From the NCBI RefSeq assembly GCF_000230675.1, contig NZ_AGIK01000001.1:372001-436000 (forward strand): a stretch of DNA of 64,000 bases, written 5' to 3'. The stretch comes from Synechococcus sp. WH 8016 (GTDB taxonomy: Bacteria > Cyanobacteriota > Cyanobacteriia > PCC-6307 > Cyanobiaceae). Below the pieces are notes generated by a model. The model was not told the origin of the DNA, searched no databases, and was given only the letters and a program-made list of their open reading frames with translations. Each line of letters starts with the position of its first letter. The stretch's first letter is position 1. A program made the translations under genes and the position numbers. This document shows positions 1 through 8,331 of the stretch, in pieces.

Positions 1-2
1 CA

Positions 3-473
3 GCGGCGGCCCTGTCGATTCGGCTCCGCTGTTCACTCGCTGCTCTGCCCGTTCGCCTGCTTCAAGACCTCTTAATCGAGGAGCCCATGGCCCCCTCTGG
101 CATCGTTCCGCTCTGGGATACGCCCTGGCATCATCCGCATTGGCAACAAAGACAGCGTGCCTGTCTTGAAAACCCTGAGCTACTGGGATCGAATGGTTGT
201 TGGCTCGGTCCAGAGGAGCAGGTTTCAATGGCTCTGCCTCCCCAGCCTCAACAGGACGTTTGGTCCGGAACACTCGTGCCTGATGGCAACGCTGGATATG
301 CGCTGGAACGGTCGGACGGTTGCCGTTGGCCCGTGATCACCCTTGAGCCCGAGCTGAGCGATTGGCTGGCGGATCAGGACCGCCCAAAAGCTGTTGAGTT
401 ACTCGCCGTCGCGAACCCCTGGGGGCCCTGGTTGCGGGCGATCAGCCTGCTTGGCTCCAAGGATGTTTCCTGA
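3..473 (+). CDS. unidentified protein, C-terminal part (runs off left edge)
   Basis: The frame is open from the first bases of the window, and 28 sense codons precede the first ATG at 87, so this is probably the C-terminal part of a longer gene. The ATG at 87 has a GAGGAG only 3 bases upstream, too close for a good ribosome binding site, which also argues against a start there. The visible 156 residues are rich in Trp and Pro, with no signal peptide, membrane segment or motif I recognise. It ends 11 bases before the stop of the RNase gene on the other strand. Function unknown; a 128-residue protein starting at 87 is the alternative. Confidence 0.55.
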   Translation, partial: AAALSIRLRCSLAALPVRLLQDLLIEEPMAPSGIVPLWDTPWHHPHWQQRQRACLENPELLGSNGCWLGPEEQVSMALPPQPQQDVWSGTLVPDGNAGYALERSDGCRWPVITLEPELSDWLADQDRPKAVELLAVANPWGPWLRAISLLGSKDVS

Positions 474-484
474 CCTGAAGATCT

Positions 485-2587
485 TTAGTGAGCTGAGGCC
501 ACAAGTCTGAGCTGATCACGCGCTGAGTCCACATGCTGCACTGTGATGAGCAGACCCTCGCCGGGTTCTGAATCGCGTGGACATTCAGCAGCCACATCCA
601 TGGCGAGGTCGTCAATACGCACCAGTCCAAGCTGATCCTGAGGACGCAACCAGCGCAAGAACTGAGCAGCCCACTGCTCTTTGCCATGGTGTTCAAACCA
701 AACCTGCTGCCAATGGCGCTGATCTTCTCGAGAAATGCCAATGCCTTCTCGCACTGCGGCATCGAAATCATTCAAGAGGACTTGTAGATCATCACGGTCA
801 AGCGGTTCTTCGCCACTCTCCTTGCTGCTCAGTAGGGCATGCAATTGCCTCTGCACAACGAGATCGCCATAGCGGCGAATGGGGGATGTGGCTTGGGCAT
901 AGGAGGCAAGTCCCAAGCTGAAGTGGGCTGCGGGTTGGGTCCCCATGATTCCGCGACTGAGACAGCGCTTGATGGCGGCGAATCGAACGGCTCCCTCTGG
1001 GAGAGCATCCAATTCGGAGCTGGGGGGGAGGTCAGCAGTCAGTTGGCTGCGGAACGGCAAGGCCAGGTCGTTGATTTCCGCAAATCGGGCCACGACCGCT
1101 CCCGCCAAGATCATGGCTTCAGCCACCATCTGCCTCGATCTGCCAGGTTCACTCACCTCGAGAGATGGCTGACCATCTCGACAACGAATGCGGCCTTCTG
1201 GAAGATCCATGATCAAGGCTCCATGGCGTACTCGGCAGTCACGCCTCCGGCTGAGGAGCGCATCCAATTCCGCCAAATCGGTGTCTTCTGGAGGTGCCAA
1301 TTCGATCAACTCATCGGCATCTTCGTAGCTGAGTCGATAGGTGGGTTGGACCCAGCTGCGTTGGATTCCGTGATCTCCGAGTTCACCGTCGCTGCTGAGT
1401 TCAGCCCAGATGCTCCAGGCAGCGGTGCGCTTCCTTGCACGCAAACTGAAAGGCCCCGTCGACAAGCATTCGGGGAACATTGGCAGATTGCCTTTCGCCA
1501 AATACAGACTGCTACCTCGGCGTCTGGCTTCCAGATCGAGGGCTGAGCCTGCCTCGATCAGTCGCCCCGGGTCAGCGATATGAATCCAGACTCTTTGACT
1601 GCCATCATCACAGCGCTCGAGCGCGATCCCGTCATCAATATCACGGGTGTCTTCATCGTCGATGGTGACGCAGCGCTGATGGCAAAGATCGATGCGCTCG
1701 GAGTCGCCTGGGCGTTCGCACGCGTTGAGCTCCACCAAGCGTTCCGCTTCCTCAAGTAGTGCCGGGCTAAATCCCGATGACCAGGTTGTGCCCGCCATCG
1801 ATGCCAGTTGATGAGGGTCCCAAAGGCCAAGATCCACCAAGAGCAGTCGAAGTTCAGCCCGGTCTTGATCGAGACGCAGACCCACCAGGCTTTGCTGAAC
1901 CGTCTTGTCAAGTTGACCAAATTCGAGGGAACCTGAAATCAGGTCTTTCAGCTGCTCGAATCTGTCACGGAGGAGCTGGGGGAGATTTGGAAGATCAACC
2001 TGTTGTCGGTTGCTCAACAGCTGTTTCCAACGCTGTTCTTTCTGCTGCTCAAGAGTTTTGAGTCGTTGCTGACGCCGCAGCTGTTTCAGTTCCTTGGCCG
2101 AGCGAGCTTTGATCTGATCTTGCTTGTAACGGAACCAGAGTTGGGGCCCCATCAAGGCAAGCCAACAGAGCGCTAGTTGGCTTGGACTACTTCCTCCGCA
2201 AACCAGATCACTAAAAAATTCAATCTCAACGGTCTCATCCTCCTCTTGCAGTAAGAGCCAGGCTGCGCCCCAGCTGCGACGGTCGAGACAAGAGGGGAGG
2301 AGGTTCTCGGCTTTGAGATTCCAAGGAGATGCCCCCAGTCCATCCGGGAGATCGGCTCCGGAAGGCAGGGGGCAGAGCAGATTGAGTTGCCGCTGGGGTA
2401 AGACAACCGATTTGCGATCAAAGCCGAGCTTCAGGCGCGCTTTGCTGCCTTGAAGGGATTCGACAACAGCCAACTGGTTCCCCTTCGACTCTTGAACGCC
2501 GACAAGGTCTCCTGGTTGGAGAGAGGACGAAGCCAGTGGATCAGCCTTCAGGGTTGACGAAGGGCAGCAATGCAACGATGCGTGCAC
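485..2587 (-). CDS. RNase II/RNase R-family 3'-5' exoribonuclease
   Basis: A processive 3'-5' exoribonuclease of the RNB family, expected to degrade or trim RNA in the cytoplasm. The RNB catalytic signature [14 protein letters not shown] lies near residue 315 and supplies the metal-binding aspartates; a small beta-barrel-like segment precedes it and an S1-like stretch ([12 protein letters not shown]) closes the protein. Length, about 700 residues, suits RNase R/II proteins of cyanobacteria. The longest frame opens with GTG and overlaps the end of rpsR by 47 bases, which is unusual. Conserved-looking sequence starts only near LQPGDLVGV (about residue 23), so the true start may be a downstream TTG or CTG. 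Lies downstream of rpsR and rpmG on the same strand. Whether it is the Rnb- or Rnr-type paralogue is not settled. Confidence 0.88.
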
Positions 2588-2762
2588 GCTTCACGGCGTT
2601 CGTGAGATCGCGCTGTTGTTTGGCCGTGAGCCCGGTCAGGCGACGAGGAAGAATCTTTCCTCGCTCGGTGATGAATTTCTTGAGAAGATCCACATCTTTG
2701 TAATCAATGGGATCTCCGGGTTTGATCGGAGAAAGACGCTTCTTAAAGAAGGAACTAGACAT
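2541..2762 (-). CDS. rpsR: 30S ribosomal protein bS18
   Basis: Small-subunit ribosomal protein that sits on the platform beside bS6. The 73 residues carry the family core [20 protein letters not shown] followed by [14 protein letters not shown] and a basic [10 protein letters not shown] tail, a full-length match to bS18. It lies 38 bases downstream of rpmG on the same strand, the usual cyanobacterial (and chloroplast) rpmG-rpsR pair. Its end overlaps the longest reading of the RNase gene, so the three genes are probably co-transcribed leftwards. Confidence 0.97.
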
Positions 2763-2800
2763 GACTTAGGAACGCTGTTGAAGGATGAAGACCTGCAAGG

Positions 2801-2995
2801 TCACTTGATCTCCTTGTGGGGAGTCGACTTATTGCAGTGGGGACAGAACTTCTTGATCTCCAGCCGTTCGGTGGTGTTCCGGCGATTCTTCTCGGTGGTG
2901 TAGCGAGACACTCCGGGAGAACGCTTGGCGGGATTGGACCGGCATTCAGTGCACTCGAGAGTGATCACGATCCGGACGCCCTTGTTCTTAGCCAT
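2801..2995 (-). CDS. rpmG: 50S ribosomal protein bL33
   Basis: Large-subunit ribosomal protein bL33, 64 residues from ATG at 2995 ([18 protein letters not shown]). It has two CxxC pairs, CTEC and CPHC, which are expected to bind zinc, so this is the zinc-binding form. The open frame continues 23 codons upstream, but the family start and the fit to known length favour 2995. It heads a leftward group with rpsR. The 127 bases between it and pheT must carry the divergent promoters. Confidence 0.97.
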   Translation of the reverse strand: MAKNKGVRIVITLECTECRSNPAKRSPGVSRYTTEKNRRNTTERLEIKKFCPHCNKSTPHKEIK

Positions 2996-3122
2996 AAAGG
3001 ACGTTGCGCCGCAGTAGCGAAGCGTAGTAACAAAGATCGACTTTACATCTTCGACTGACACCATTCAAATTTTTGCCGATTCACGGTGCTTCGTAGGATC
3101 CACCTCTGATTGAAACGTTGAC

Positions 3123-5573
3123 GTGCGGGTCTCCCTTTCCTGGTTGCAGGATCTCGTCCAGGTAAATGAAGCCGCTGATCAACTAGGCGAGCGCCTATCC
3201 ATGGCTGGATTTGAGGTGGAGGAGATCGATGATTTGAGTCGATTGGCTCAAGGCGTTGTGGTGGGCCACGTTTTGGAGCGGGACAAACATCCCAATGCCG
3301 ACAAGCTCAGTGTCTGTGTTGTGGACATCGGGGCTGAGGAGACCGTTCAGATCGTTTGTGGAGCCAGCAACGTACGGGCGGGCATCCATGTGCCTGTCGC
3401 CACCATTGGCGCTGTCCTTCCTGCGGTCAATCTCACGATTAAGGCTGGTGAGCTGCGTGGGGTCGCCAGTCAGGGAATGATTTGTTCGCTCGCCGAGCTC
3501 GGGCAACCCACGGATGTTGACGGCATTGCGGTCTTAGATGATCTGCTGGACAGCCTTCCAGCACCGGGTACAGCCGTGGCGTCATGCCTTGGCTTGGATG
3601 ACACCGTTCTGGAATTGGCGATCACCGCGAATCGACCAGACGGTCTGTCGATGACAGGAATCGCCAGGGAAGTGGCGGCACTGACCGGAGCAGCGTTGCA
3701 ATTGCCCAAGCCTGTGGCTCCAGAGTTGACAGCCGACTTGAACCCTTCCGAGGAACACGCTGCCGCCATGAAGGAGGGGGGCGTGTACGCCTTAACCGAA
3801 GTGAGCGGTCTTGATGGTGGCAAAGACGCTCCTGCTTGGGTTCAACAGAGACTTCTGCGGGCGGGCGTGAACCCTGTGAACGCGATTGTGGACATCACCA
3901 ATTTGGTGATGTTGGAACAAGGCCAACCCCTGCATGCCTTCGATCTTGATGCCTTGGAGCGGCTCTGTGGCAGCGACCTAAAGCCTTCTGATTTCGGCCT
4001 TCGGCAAGGCCGGGCCAAGGAACCGTTCACGGGCTTAGACGGTCGCACCATCGAAGTGGACGATCGTGTTCAGCTGGTGACCTGTCGTGATCGACCGGTC
4101 GCGATTGCAGGGGTGATCGGCAGTGCGGAGAGCGGTGTGACGGCCACTACCAACAAAATCTGGTTGGAATCAGCCCTATTCACTCCCGCTTCGATCCGTA
4201 GCAGCAGCCGGGCAACAGGTCTGCGTACGGACGCTAGTTCCCGTTACGAGAAGGGCTTGCCGCGTCAGATCACCTTGCCAGCAGCCGGACGGGCGCTGGA
4301 ACTGATGGAACAACTTCTGGGAGGTGTGGCAGGCCGCAGTTGGCAGTGCTGTGCTGAGGAAGGGCCAGAACCCGTGGTGAACCTGAGACGTCATGCTATT
4401 CATCAACTGCTGGGTCCCTTGGCTTCTGACGACGATCAAGGAACCGATGTGAGTGATGAACAGGTGGAGGCGTGTCTGTCTGCGCTTGGTTGTGAGCTCA
4501 AGACTTCAGAGGATGGTTGGTCGGTGGTGGTGCCTCCTTCCCGTCGGATGGACCTGCTTCGGGAGGTGGATCTGATTGAAGAGGTGGCTCGTCTTGTCGG
4601 TTTCGACTGTTTTGGTGCTCACTTGCCTGATCCTTTGGTGCCCGGTGGTCTCACAGATATGCAGCAGGCGGAGCGCCGTTTGCGCCGTCGGCTTTGTAGT
4701 GCTGGCCTCCAAGAGATCACCTGCTTATCGCTTACTGGAGCAGATGCGGATGATCCCAATCGGATTCCGATTAGCAACCCATTGTTGGCCGAAACCAGCC
4801 ATCTCAGAACCGCGCTCTGGCAGGAGCATCTCCAGGTCTGTCAACGCAACCTGCAGGCCTCCCAGCCCGGTTGTTGGCTGTTTGAAATCGGCCATGTGTT
4901 CCAGCCGAAGGGCCAGGAGATTGTGCAGACAGCCCGCCTTGGTGGGGTGATTTGCGGAGAACGGCGTCTTTCACGCTGGGCGACAAGCGGTAAGGCCCTC
5001 GCCCCCGATTACTACATGGCTCGTGGAGCACTCGCCTCCGTTTTGCATTCCTTGGGCTTGGAAACCAACGACCGCCCCTTATCGGACGATCCGCGGCTCC
5101 ATCCCGGTCGGGCTGCAGCGGTGATGGTGGAAGGCCGAGCCCTTGGTTGCTTTGGTCAGCTTCACCCCATGTTGTGTGCTCAGTACGAGCTCCCTGATGC
5201 CACCTATTTGTTTGATCTGGATTTGCACCGTCTCCTGGAAGCGGTAACGCGTCGCAATCGCTGGGTGCCTTCCTTCAAGGCCTTCTCAACGCTCCCAGCG
5301 ATGGAACGAGATCTCGCCATGCTTGTGCCAAAGACATTGCCCTCTGCTGACCTGATGCAGGCCATTCGGAAAGCGGGGAAGCCCCTTCTCGAAAGTGTCG
5401 AGTTGATTGATCGGTTTGAAGGTGGTCAACTCCCTGATGATCAGTGCAGCCAAGCATTCCGGCTTCGGTATCGCGGCAAGGACAGCACGCTCACCGATGA
5501 GCAGCTTCAGCCCGTGCAAGAGAAGGTTCGACAGGCTTTGGTCAAACAATTCAAGGTTGAACTTCGCAGTTGA
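3123..5573 (+). CDS. pheT: phenylalanyl-tRNA synthetase, beta subunit
   Basis: Beta chain of the alpha2-beta2 PheRS that charges tRNA-Phe. GTG start at 3123 gives MRVSLSWLQDLVQV, the normal family beginning. Domains in order: EMAP-like tRNA-binding domain (about 40-150, with HPNADKLSVC), B3/B4 editing domain (about 210-390), B5 domain (about 410-490), catalytic-like core, and C-terminal FDX-ACB anticodon-binding domain (about 720-816, beginning FSTLPAMERDLAMLV). 816 residues is normal. The alpha subunit gene pheS is not in the window. The last 23 bases overlap the end of rlmD on the opposite strand. Confidence 0.97.
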   Translation: MRVSLSWLQDLVQVNEAADQLGERLSMAGFEVEEIDDLSRLAQGVVVGHVLERDKHPNADKLSVCVVDIGAEETVQIVCGASNVRAGIHVPVATIGAVLPAVNLTIKAGELRGVASQGMICSLAELGQPTDVDGIAVLDDLLDSLPAPGTAVASCLGLDDTVLELAITANRPDGLSMTGIAREVAALTGAALQLPKPVAPELTADLNPSEEHAAAMKEGGVYALTEVSGLDGGKDAPAWVQQRLLRAGVNPVNAIVDITNLVMLEQGQPLHAFDLDALERLCGSDLKPSDFGLRQGRAKEPFTGLDGRTIEVDDRVQLVTCRDRPVAIAGVIGSAESGVTATTNKIWLESALFTPASIRSSSRATGLRTDASSRYEKGLPRQITLPAAGRALELMEQLLGGVAGRSWQCCAEEGPEPVVNLRRHAIHQLLGPLASDDDQGTDVSDEQVEACLSALGCELKTSEDGWSVVVPPSRRMDLLREVDLIEEVARLVGFDCFGAHLPDPLVPGGLTDMQQAERRLRRRLCSAGLQEITCLSLTGADADDPNRIPISNPLLAETSHLRTALWQEHLQVCQRNLQASQPGCWLFEIGHVFQPKGQEIVQTARLGGVICGERRLSRWATSGKALAPDYYMARGALASVLHSLGLETNDRPLSDDPRLHPGRAAAVMVEGRALGCFGQLHPMLCAQYELPDATYLFDLDLHRLLEAVTRRNRWVPSFKAFSTLPAMERDLAMLVPKTLPSADLMQAIRKAGKPLLESVELIDRFEGGQLPDDQCSQAFRLRYRGKDSTLTDEQLQPVQEKVRQALVKQFKVELRS

Positions 5574-6945
5574 TGCGCTTCAAAAGGACCAGGCATTCCA
5601 GATGGGTTGTCTGGGGAAAAAAGTCCACGGGTTGAATGCGATCAATGGCATAGGGACCATCGTCTGAGACCAGGCGCTTGAGGTCCCTCGCCAGGGTTGC
5701 TGAGTCACAACTCAGGTAGGCCAGGCTCTTGGGTGGACAGTTCAGAATGGCTTCGAGCACATCTGCTGCCAATCCTTTTCGCGGTGGGTCCACCACAAGG
5801 GCATCGTGATCTGGCAGGGAATCACTCAGCAGAGAGGCCACGTCGCCGGCTTCAAAGCGGGCATCCGTAAGTCCATTTAAGGCCGCGTTTTGGCGCGCCT
5901 GTTGGACTGAGGCCGGATTGATCTCAAGCCCCACCACGCCGATGCCAGCTGCAGCGATGGGCAAGCTGATCGTCCCGATGCCGCAATAGGCATCAATGAT
6001 GCGCTTGCATCCTTCACGCTGAAGCAGCCACTCCCGCAAAACAATCACGATCTGCTCGGCACGAGCGGTGTTGATTTGGAAAAAGGTGGTGGTTCCAAGC
6101 AGGAGTTGAAGATCGCAGAAGCGTTCGCTGATGCAATCGCGACCAGCGAGCGTGTGGGTGATCGCTCCGAGCACGGTATTGCTCCGGCGCGGTTGCAGGT
6201 TCAGGGTCACACCTGCTACGGCAGGCCAACGGTTCATCCACTCCAAGGCCAGTTCTTTGATCCCTTTGAGTTCGGGTGTGGCACTGACCAAGGTGATCAG
6301 GATTTCGCCTGTTCGCACACCTACGCGCAAACCAAGGTGGCGAAGACCGGGTTCTCCACGCAAGTCAGCATCGGCTGGCCAACCACTGGCTTCGAGGTCT
6401 TGCTTCAGGGGTTTGATTAAGGCATCGATGCGTGGGTCTAAGACAGGACAACGATTGAGGTTCACGATTCGATGGCTGCCACGGCGGTAGTACCCCAACC
6501 GCAGCTGATCCTCTTGTCGAAGCAGGGGAATCAGAGCACGATTGCGATAGCCCAAGTGCTCAAGATCGCCGTTGATCGGGTCCGGGGACTGGATGTCAAT
6601 CCCACCGATCCGTTTCAGGGTTTGTTCAAGACGGTTGCGCTTCCATTCCCCCTGAATGCTTTCTTCGAGGTGTTGGAGAGAACACCCCCCACAGTCTTTG
6701 GCCAGGATGCACGGAGCTTTTCTCGAGCCTGGGGCTGCCACCAACGTTTTGAGATGGCGCGCAAACCATTGAGACTTCTTGCGTTGCAGCAATTGCACCT
6801 GGGCCTCTTCCCCTGGAAGCAACTGGGGAACGACCACCACCCAGCCTTGCCAGCGAGCCAATCCCAGGCCCTGGTGATTGAGATCGGTGCCCAGAACGGT
6901 GATGATTTGACCAGCTACTGGTGGGTCGCTCAAGGACTGGGCCAT
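5551..6945 (-). CDS. rlmD: 23S rRNA (uracil-5-)-methyltransferase, RlmD/RumA family
   Basis: SAM-dependent methyltransferase making 5-methyluridine in 23S rRNA. An N-terminal TRAM-like barrel (about 10-65) is followed by Fe-S cysteines C79, C85, C88 and C166, the same spacing as the [4Fe-4S] ligands of E. coli RumA. The SAM-binding motif DAYCGIGTISLP, VDPPRKG, and catalytic LSCDSATLARDL with C413 complete the family pattern. 464 residues. Exact target base (U1939 or U747 type) cannot be read from sequence. Divergent from apcD across 80 bases; its 3' end overlaps pheT by 23 bases. Confidence 0.93.
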   Translation of the reverse strand: MAQSLSDPPVAGQIITVLGTDLNHQGLGLARWQGWVVVVPQLLPGEEAQVQLLQRKKSQWFARHLKTLVAAPGSRKAPCILAKDCGGCSLQHLEESIQGEWKRNRLEQTLKRIGGIDIQSPDPINGDLEHLGYRNRALIPLLRQEDQLRLGYYRRGSHRIVNLNRCPVLDPRIDALIKPLKQDLEASGWPADADLRGEPGLRHLGLRVGVRTGEILITLVSATPELKGIKELALEWMNRWPAVAGVTLNLQPRRSNTVLGAITHTLAGRDCISERFCDLQLLLGTTTFFQINTARAEQIVIVLREWLLQREGCKRIIDAYCGIGTISLPIAAAGIGVVGLEINPASVQQARQNAALNGLTDARFEAGDVASLLSDSLPDHDALVVDPPRKGLAADVLEAILNCPPKSLAYLSCDSATLARDLKRLVSDDGPYAIDRIQPVDFFPQTTHLECLVLLKRINCEVQP

Positions 6946-7025
6946 TGCAAAGGCGTAACACCAATCGCTGCAAATTCATGCGAAGCGATCGATAGCTCTA
7001 GACTCATTCAAGCTTGCCAGCTGAC

Positions 7026-7520
7026 ATGAGCGTTGTTCGGGATCTGATTCTCCAAGCAGATGACGATCTGCGTTACCCCAGCAGCGGTGAACTGCGATCA
7101 ATGGTTGATTTCCTCAGCCAGGGTTCGATTCGTTTATCGGTTGTTCGAAGTCTCACTGAGAACGAGAAGAAAATTGTCGACGAATCAGCGAAACAGCTGT
7201 TCAGTCGAAAACCTGAATACGTTGCGCCTGGAGGCAACGCCTTCGGTCAGAAGCAGCGTGCCCAGTGCTTGCGGGACTACAGCTGGTACCTTCGCCTCGT
7301 GACCTACGGCGTTTTGGCAGGCAGCACCGAGCTCATCCAACAGATTGGTCTTGTGGGTGCCCGCGAGATGTACAACAGTCTTGGTGTTCCGATGCCTGGA
7401 ATGGTGGAAGCCATGCGCTGCATGAGAGAGGCTTCCCTGGCACTTCTTTCAGAAGACCAGCAATCACTTGCGGCTCCTTACTTTGATTACCTCATCCAAG
7501 GGATGCAGACCTCGACCTAA
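7026..7520 (+). CDS. apcD: allophycocyanin-B alpha chain (ApcD)
   Basis: Minor phycobilisome core subunit that acts as a terminal energy emitter. The 164-residue protein matches ApcD throughout (MSVVRDLILQADDDLRYPSS, APGGNAFGQ, RLVTYGVLAGSTE), with the phycocyanobilin-binding cysteine at C81 in the QCLRDYSWYLR context. The start is the ATG at 7026; an ATG four codons upstream (7014) is in frame but does not fit the family. ApcD rather than ApcA is favoured by YPSSGEL and by GMVEAM in place of the ApcA residues. It stands alone, not in an apcAB cluster, and is followed by a strong hairpin terminator. Confidence 0.95.
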   Translation: MSVVRDLILQADDDLRYPSSGELRSMVDFLSQGSIRLSVVRSLTENEKKIVDESAKQLFSRKPEYVAPGGNAFGQKQRAQCLRDYSWYLRLVTYGVLAGSTELIQQIGLVGAREMYNSLGVPMPGMVEAMRCMREASLALLSEDQQSLAAPYFDYLIQGMQTST

Positions 7521-7542
7521 ACCGTCTTCCTTTGATCCAATG

Positions 7543-7566
7543 GCCGCCCAAACAGGCGGCTTTTTT
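7543..7566 (+). terminator. intrinsic terminator of apcD
   Basis: GCCGCC and GGCGGC form a perfect 6-bp stem around a 6-base loop (CAAACA), followed at once by TTTTTT. It sits 23 bases after the apcD stop codon and fits a factor-independent terminator for a highly expressed single-gene transcript. Confidence 0.92.
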
Positions 7567-7598
7567 AATGCCAACAACCACCAATCTCGCTTTTATGT

Positions 7599-7640
7599 GT
7601 CTTAAGTGAGACTCAAGATATGTCTTATTTCTAGTCCTAG
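7599..7640. repeat. copy 1 of dispersed GTCTT...GACT repeat
   Basis: GTCTTAAGTGAGACTCAAG, then ATGTCTTATTTCTAGTCCTAG. It aligns along about 42 bases with copy 3 (8226-8266): both read GTCTT-N5-GACTCAA, then TATG-N-GTCTT, then an AGTCC or GGACT half-site and TAG. Role unknown. Confidence 0.55.
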
Positions 7641-7815
7641 CTGCTACTACTGCAACCCAGTAATGGGGCGCTGTTCATGGGGGCTGCTCATGGAAGTGTT
7701 GCTAGGAGTGAAAGCGATCCCTTGGTTGGCAAGGTTTGATGTTGTGGGTGCCAGGTGTTGCTGGGCGGAACTTCTCATGGCCAAGCGTACGGAACGCGTC
7801 CTTTGATCGCATCGC

Positions 7816-7877
7816 GAGTCTTGATTTGGACTTGAAATAGGACTAAGGATGCGTCTTGCTCGCGACTGTTAAGACAC
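7816..7877. repeat. copy 2 of dispersed GTCTT...GACT repeat
   Basis: Contains GAGTCTTGATTTGGACTTG, then AATAGGACTAAGGATGCGTC and GACTGTTAAGACACG. The core TCTTGATTTGG is also present exactly in copy 3 (8249-8260). It is less regular than the other two copies. Confidence 0.5.
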
Positions 7878-8223
7878 GTTTTGTTGGGGCCAGGGCTTGG
7901 TCTCTGCTGTTGATTGTTCGCCCGTTTGCTTGGCTCAGTGAGCTGGCGCGGTAGGCCAATCGGCTTGCGTCACTGTGTCTACAGCAGGTACGCAAACTTA
8001 AAAACCGTTACCCTGGTTGCTCTTGGCTTTGGCCAGGGTTGGCTTGGACACGGGATTGGAAGGCTTGGACAGCTTGCGCATGCCGATCCGATCGCGATTC
8101 GAAGAGCGATGGAGCTTTAGGTCTGGATGACGATGTGGTTTTTATTAGTTCAGGCGACAAGGGATTGGGTGGCTCCCGCATTTAAAACGATGGAAAAGTG
8201 ATGCGATAACAACAATTGATCGT

Positions 8224-8330
8224 GGGTCTTGCCTGGGACTCAATATGGGTCTTGATTTGGGACTAGGCCGAGACAATAAAGTCTGATGCGTCTCAGCTAG
8301 GTCTTGTAATGAGTCCTATGAATTGACTCG
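8224..8330. repeat. copy 3 of dispersed GTCTT...GACT repeat, extended
   Basis: Two adjacent 23-base units, GGGTCTTGCCTGGGACTCAA (8224 on) and GGGTCTTGATTTGGGACTAG (8247 on), are followed by looser GTCTG, GTCTC, GTCTTG, AGTCC, GACTCGACTAAGACGACT elements up to the stop of the next gene. The half-sites GTCTT/AAGAC and GACT/AGTC recur on both strands, so the block is rich in short inverted repeats. Confidence 0.55.
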
Positions 8331-8331
8331 A

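Larger units (their letters stand above)
7567..8331. other. 765-bp intergenic region without convincing genes
   Basis: The region lies between the ends of two convergent genes. The only open frame of note (7606-7806, 66 codons, Cys/Trp-rich) has no ribosome binding site and looks spurious. The region has two parts of interest: an imperfect repeat rich in GTCTT and GACT at three places (see the repeat entries), and a middle section (about 8020-8080) with GGCTTTGGCCAGGG followed by two copies of GGCTTGGACA. Convergent flanks leave room for an unannotated small RNA, but I recognise no known RNA family. Confidence 0.6.

Noticed and set aside
839-1546. 235-codon open frame antisense to the RNase gene
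   Set aside because: It is a shadow of the RNB coding sequence, which has clear catalytic motifs on the other strand.
6472-7029. 185-codon open frame antisense to rlmD
   Set aside because: It lies opposite the TRAM domain and Fe-S cysteines of RlmD, which are clearly coding.
7606-7806. 66-codon open frame on the plus strand after apcD
   Set aside because: No ribosome binding site, odd composition (many Cys, Trp, Leu) and it overlaps repeat copy 1; better read as non-coding.
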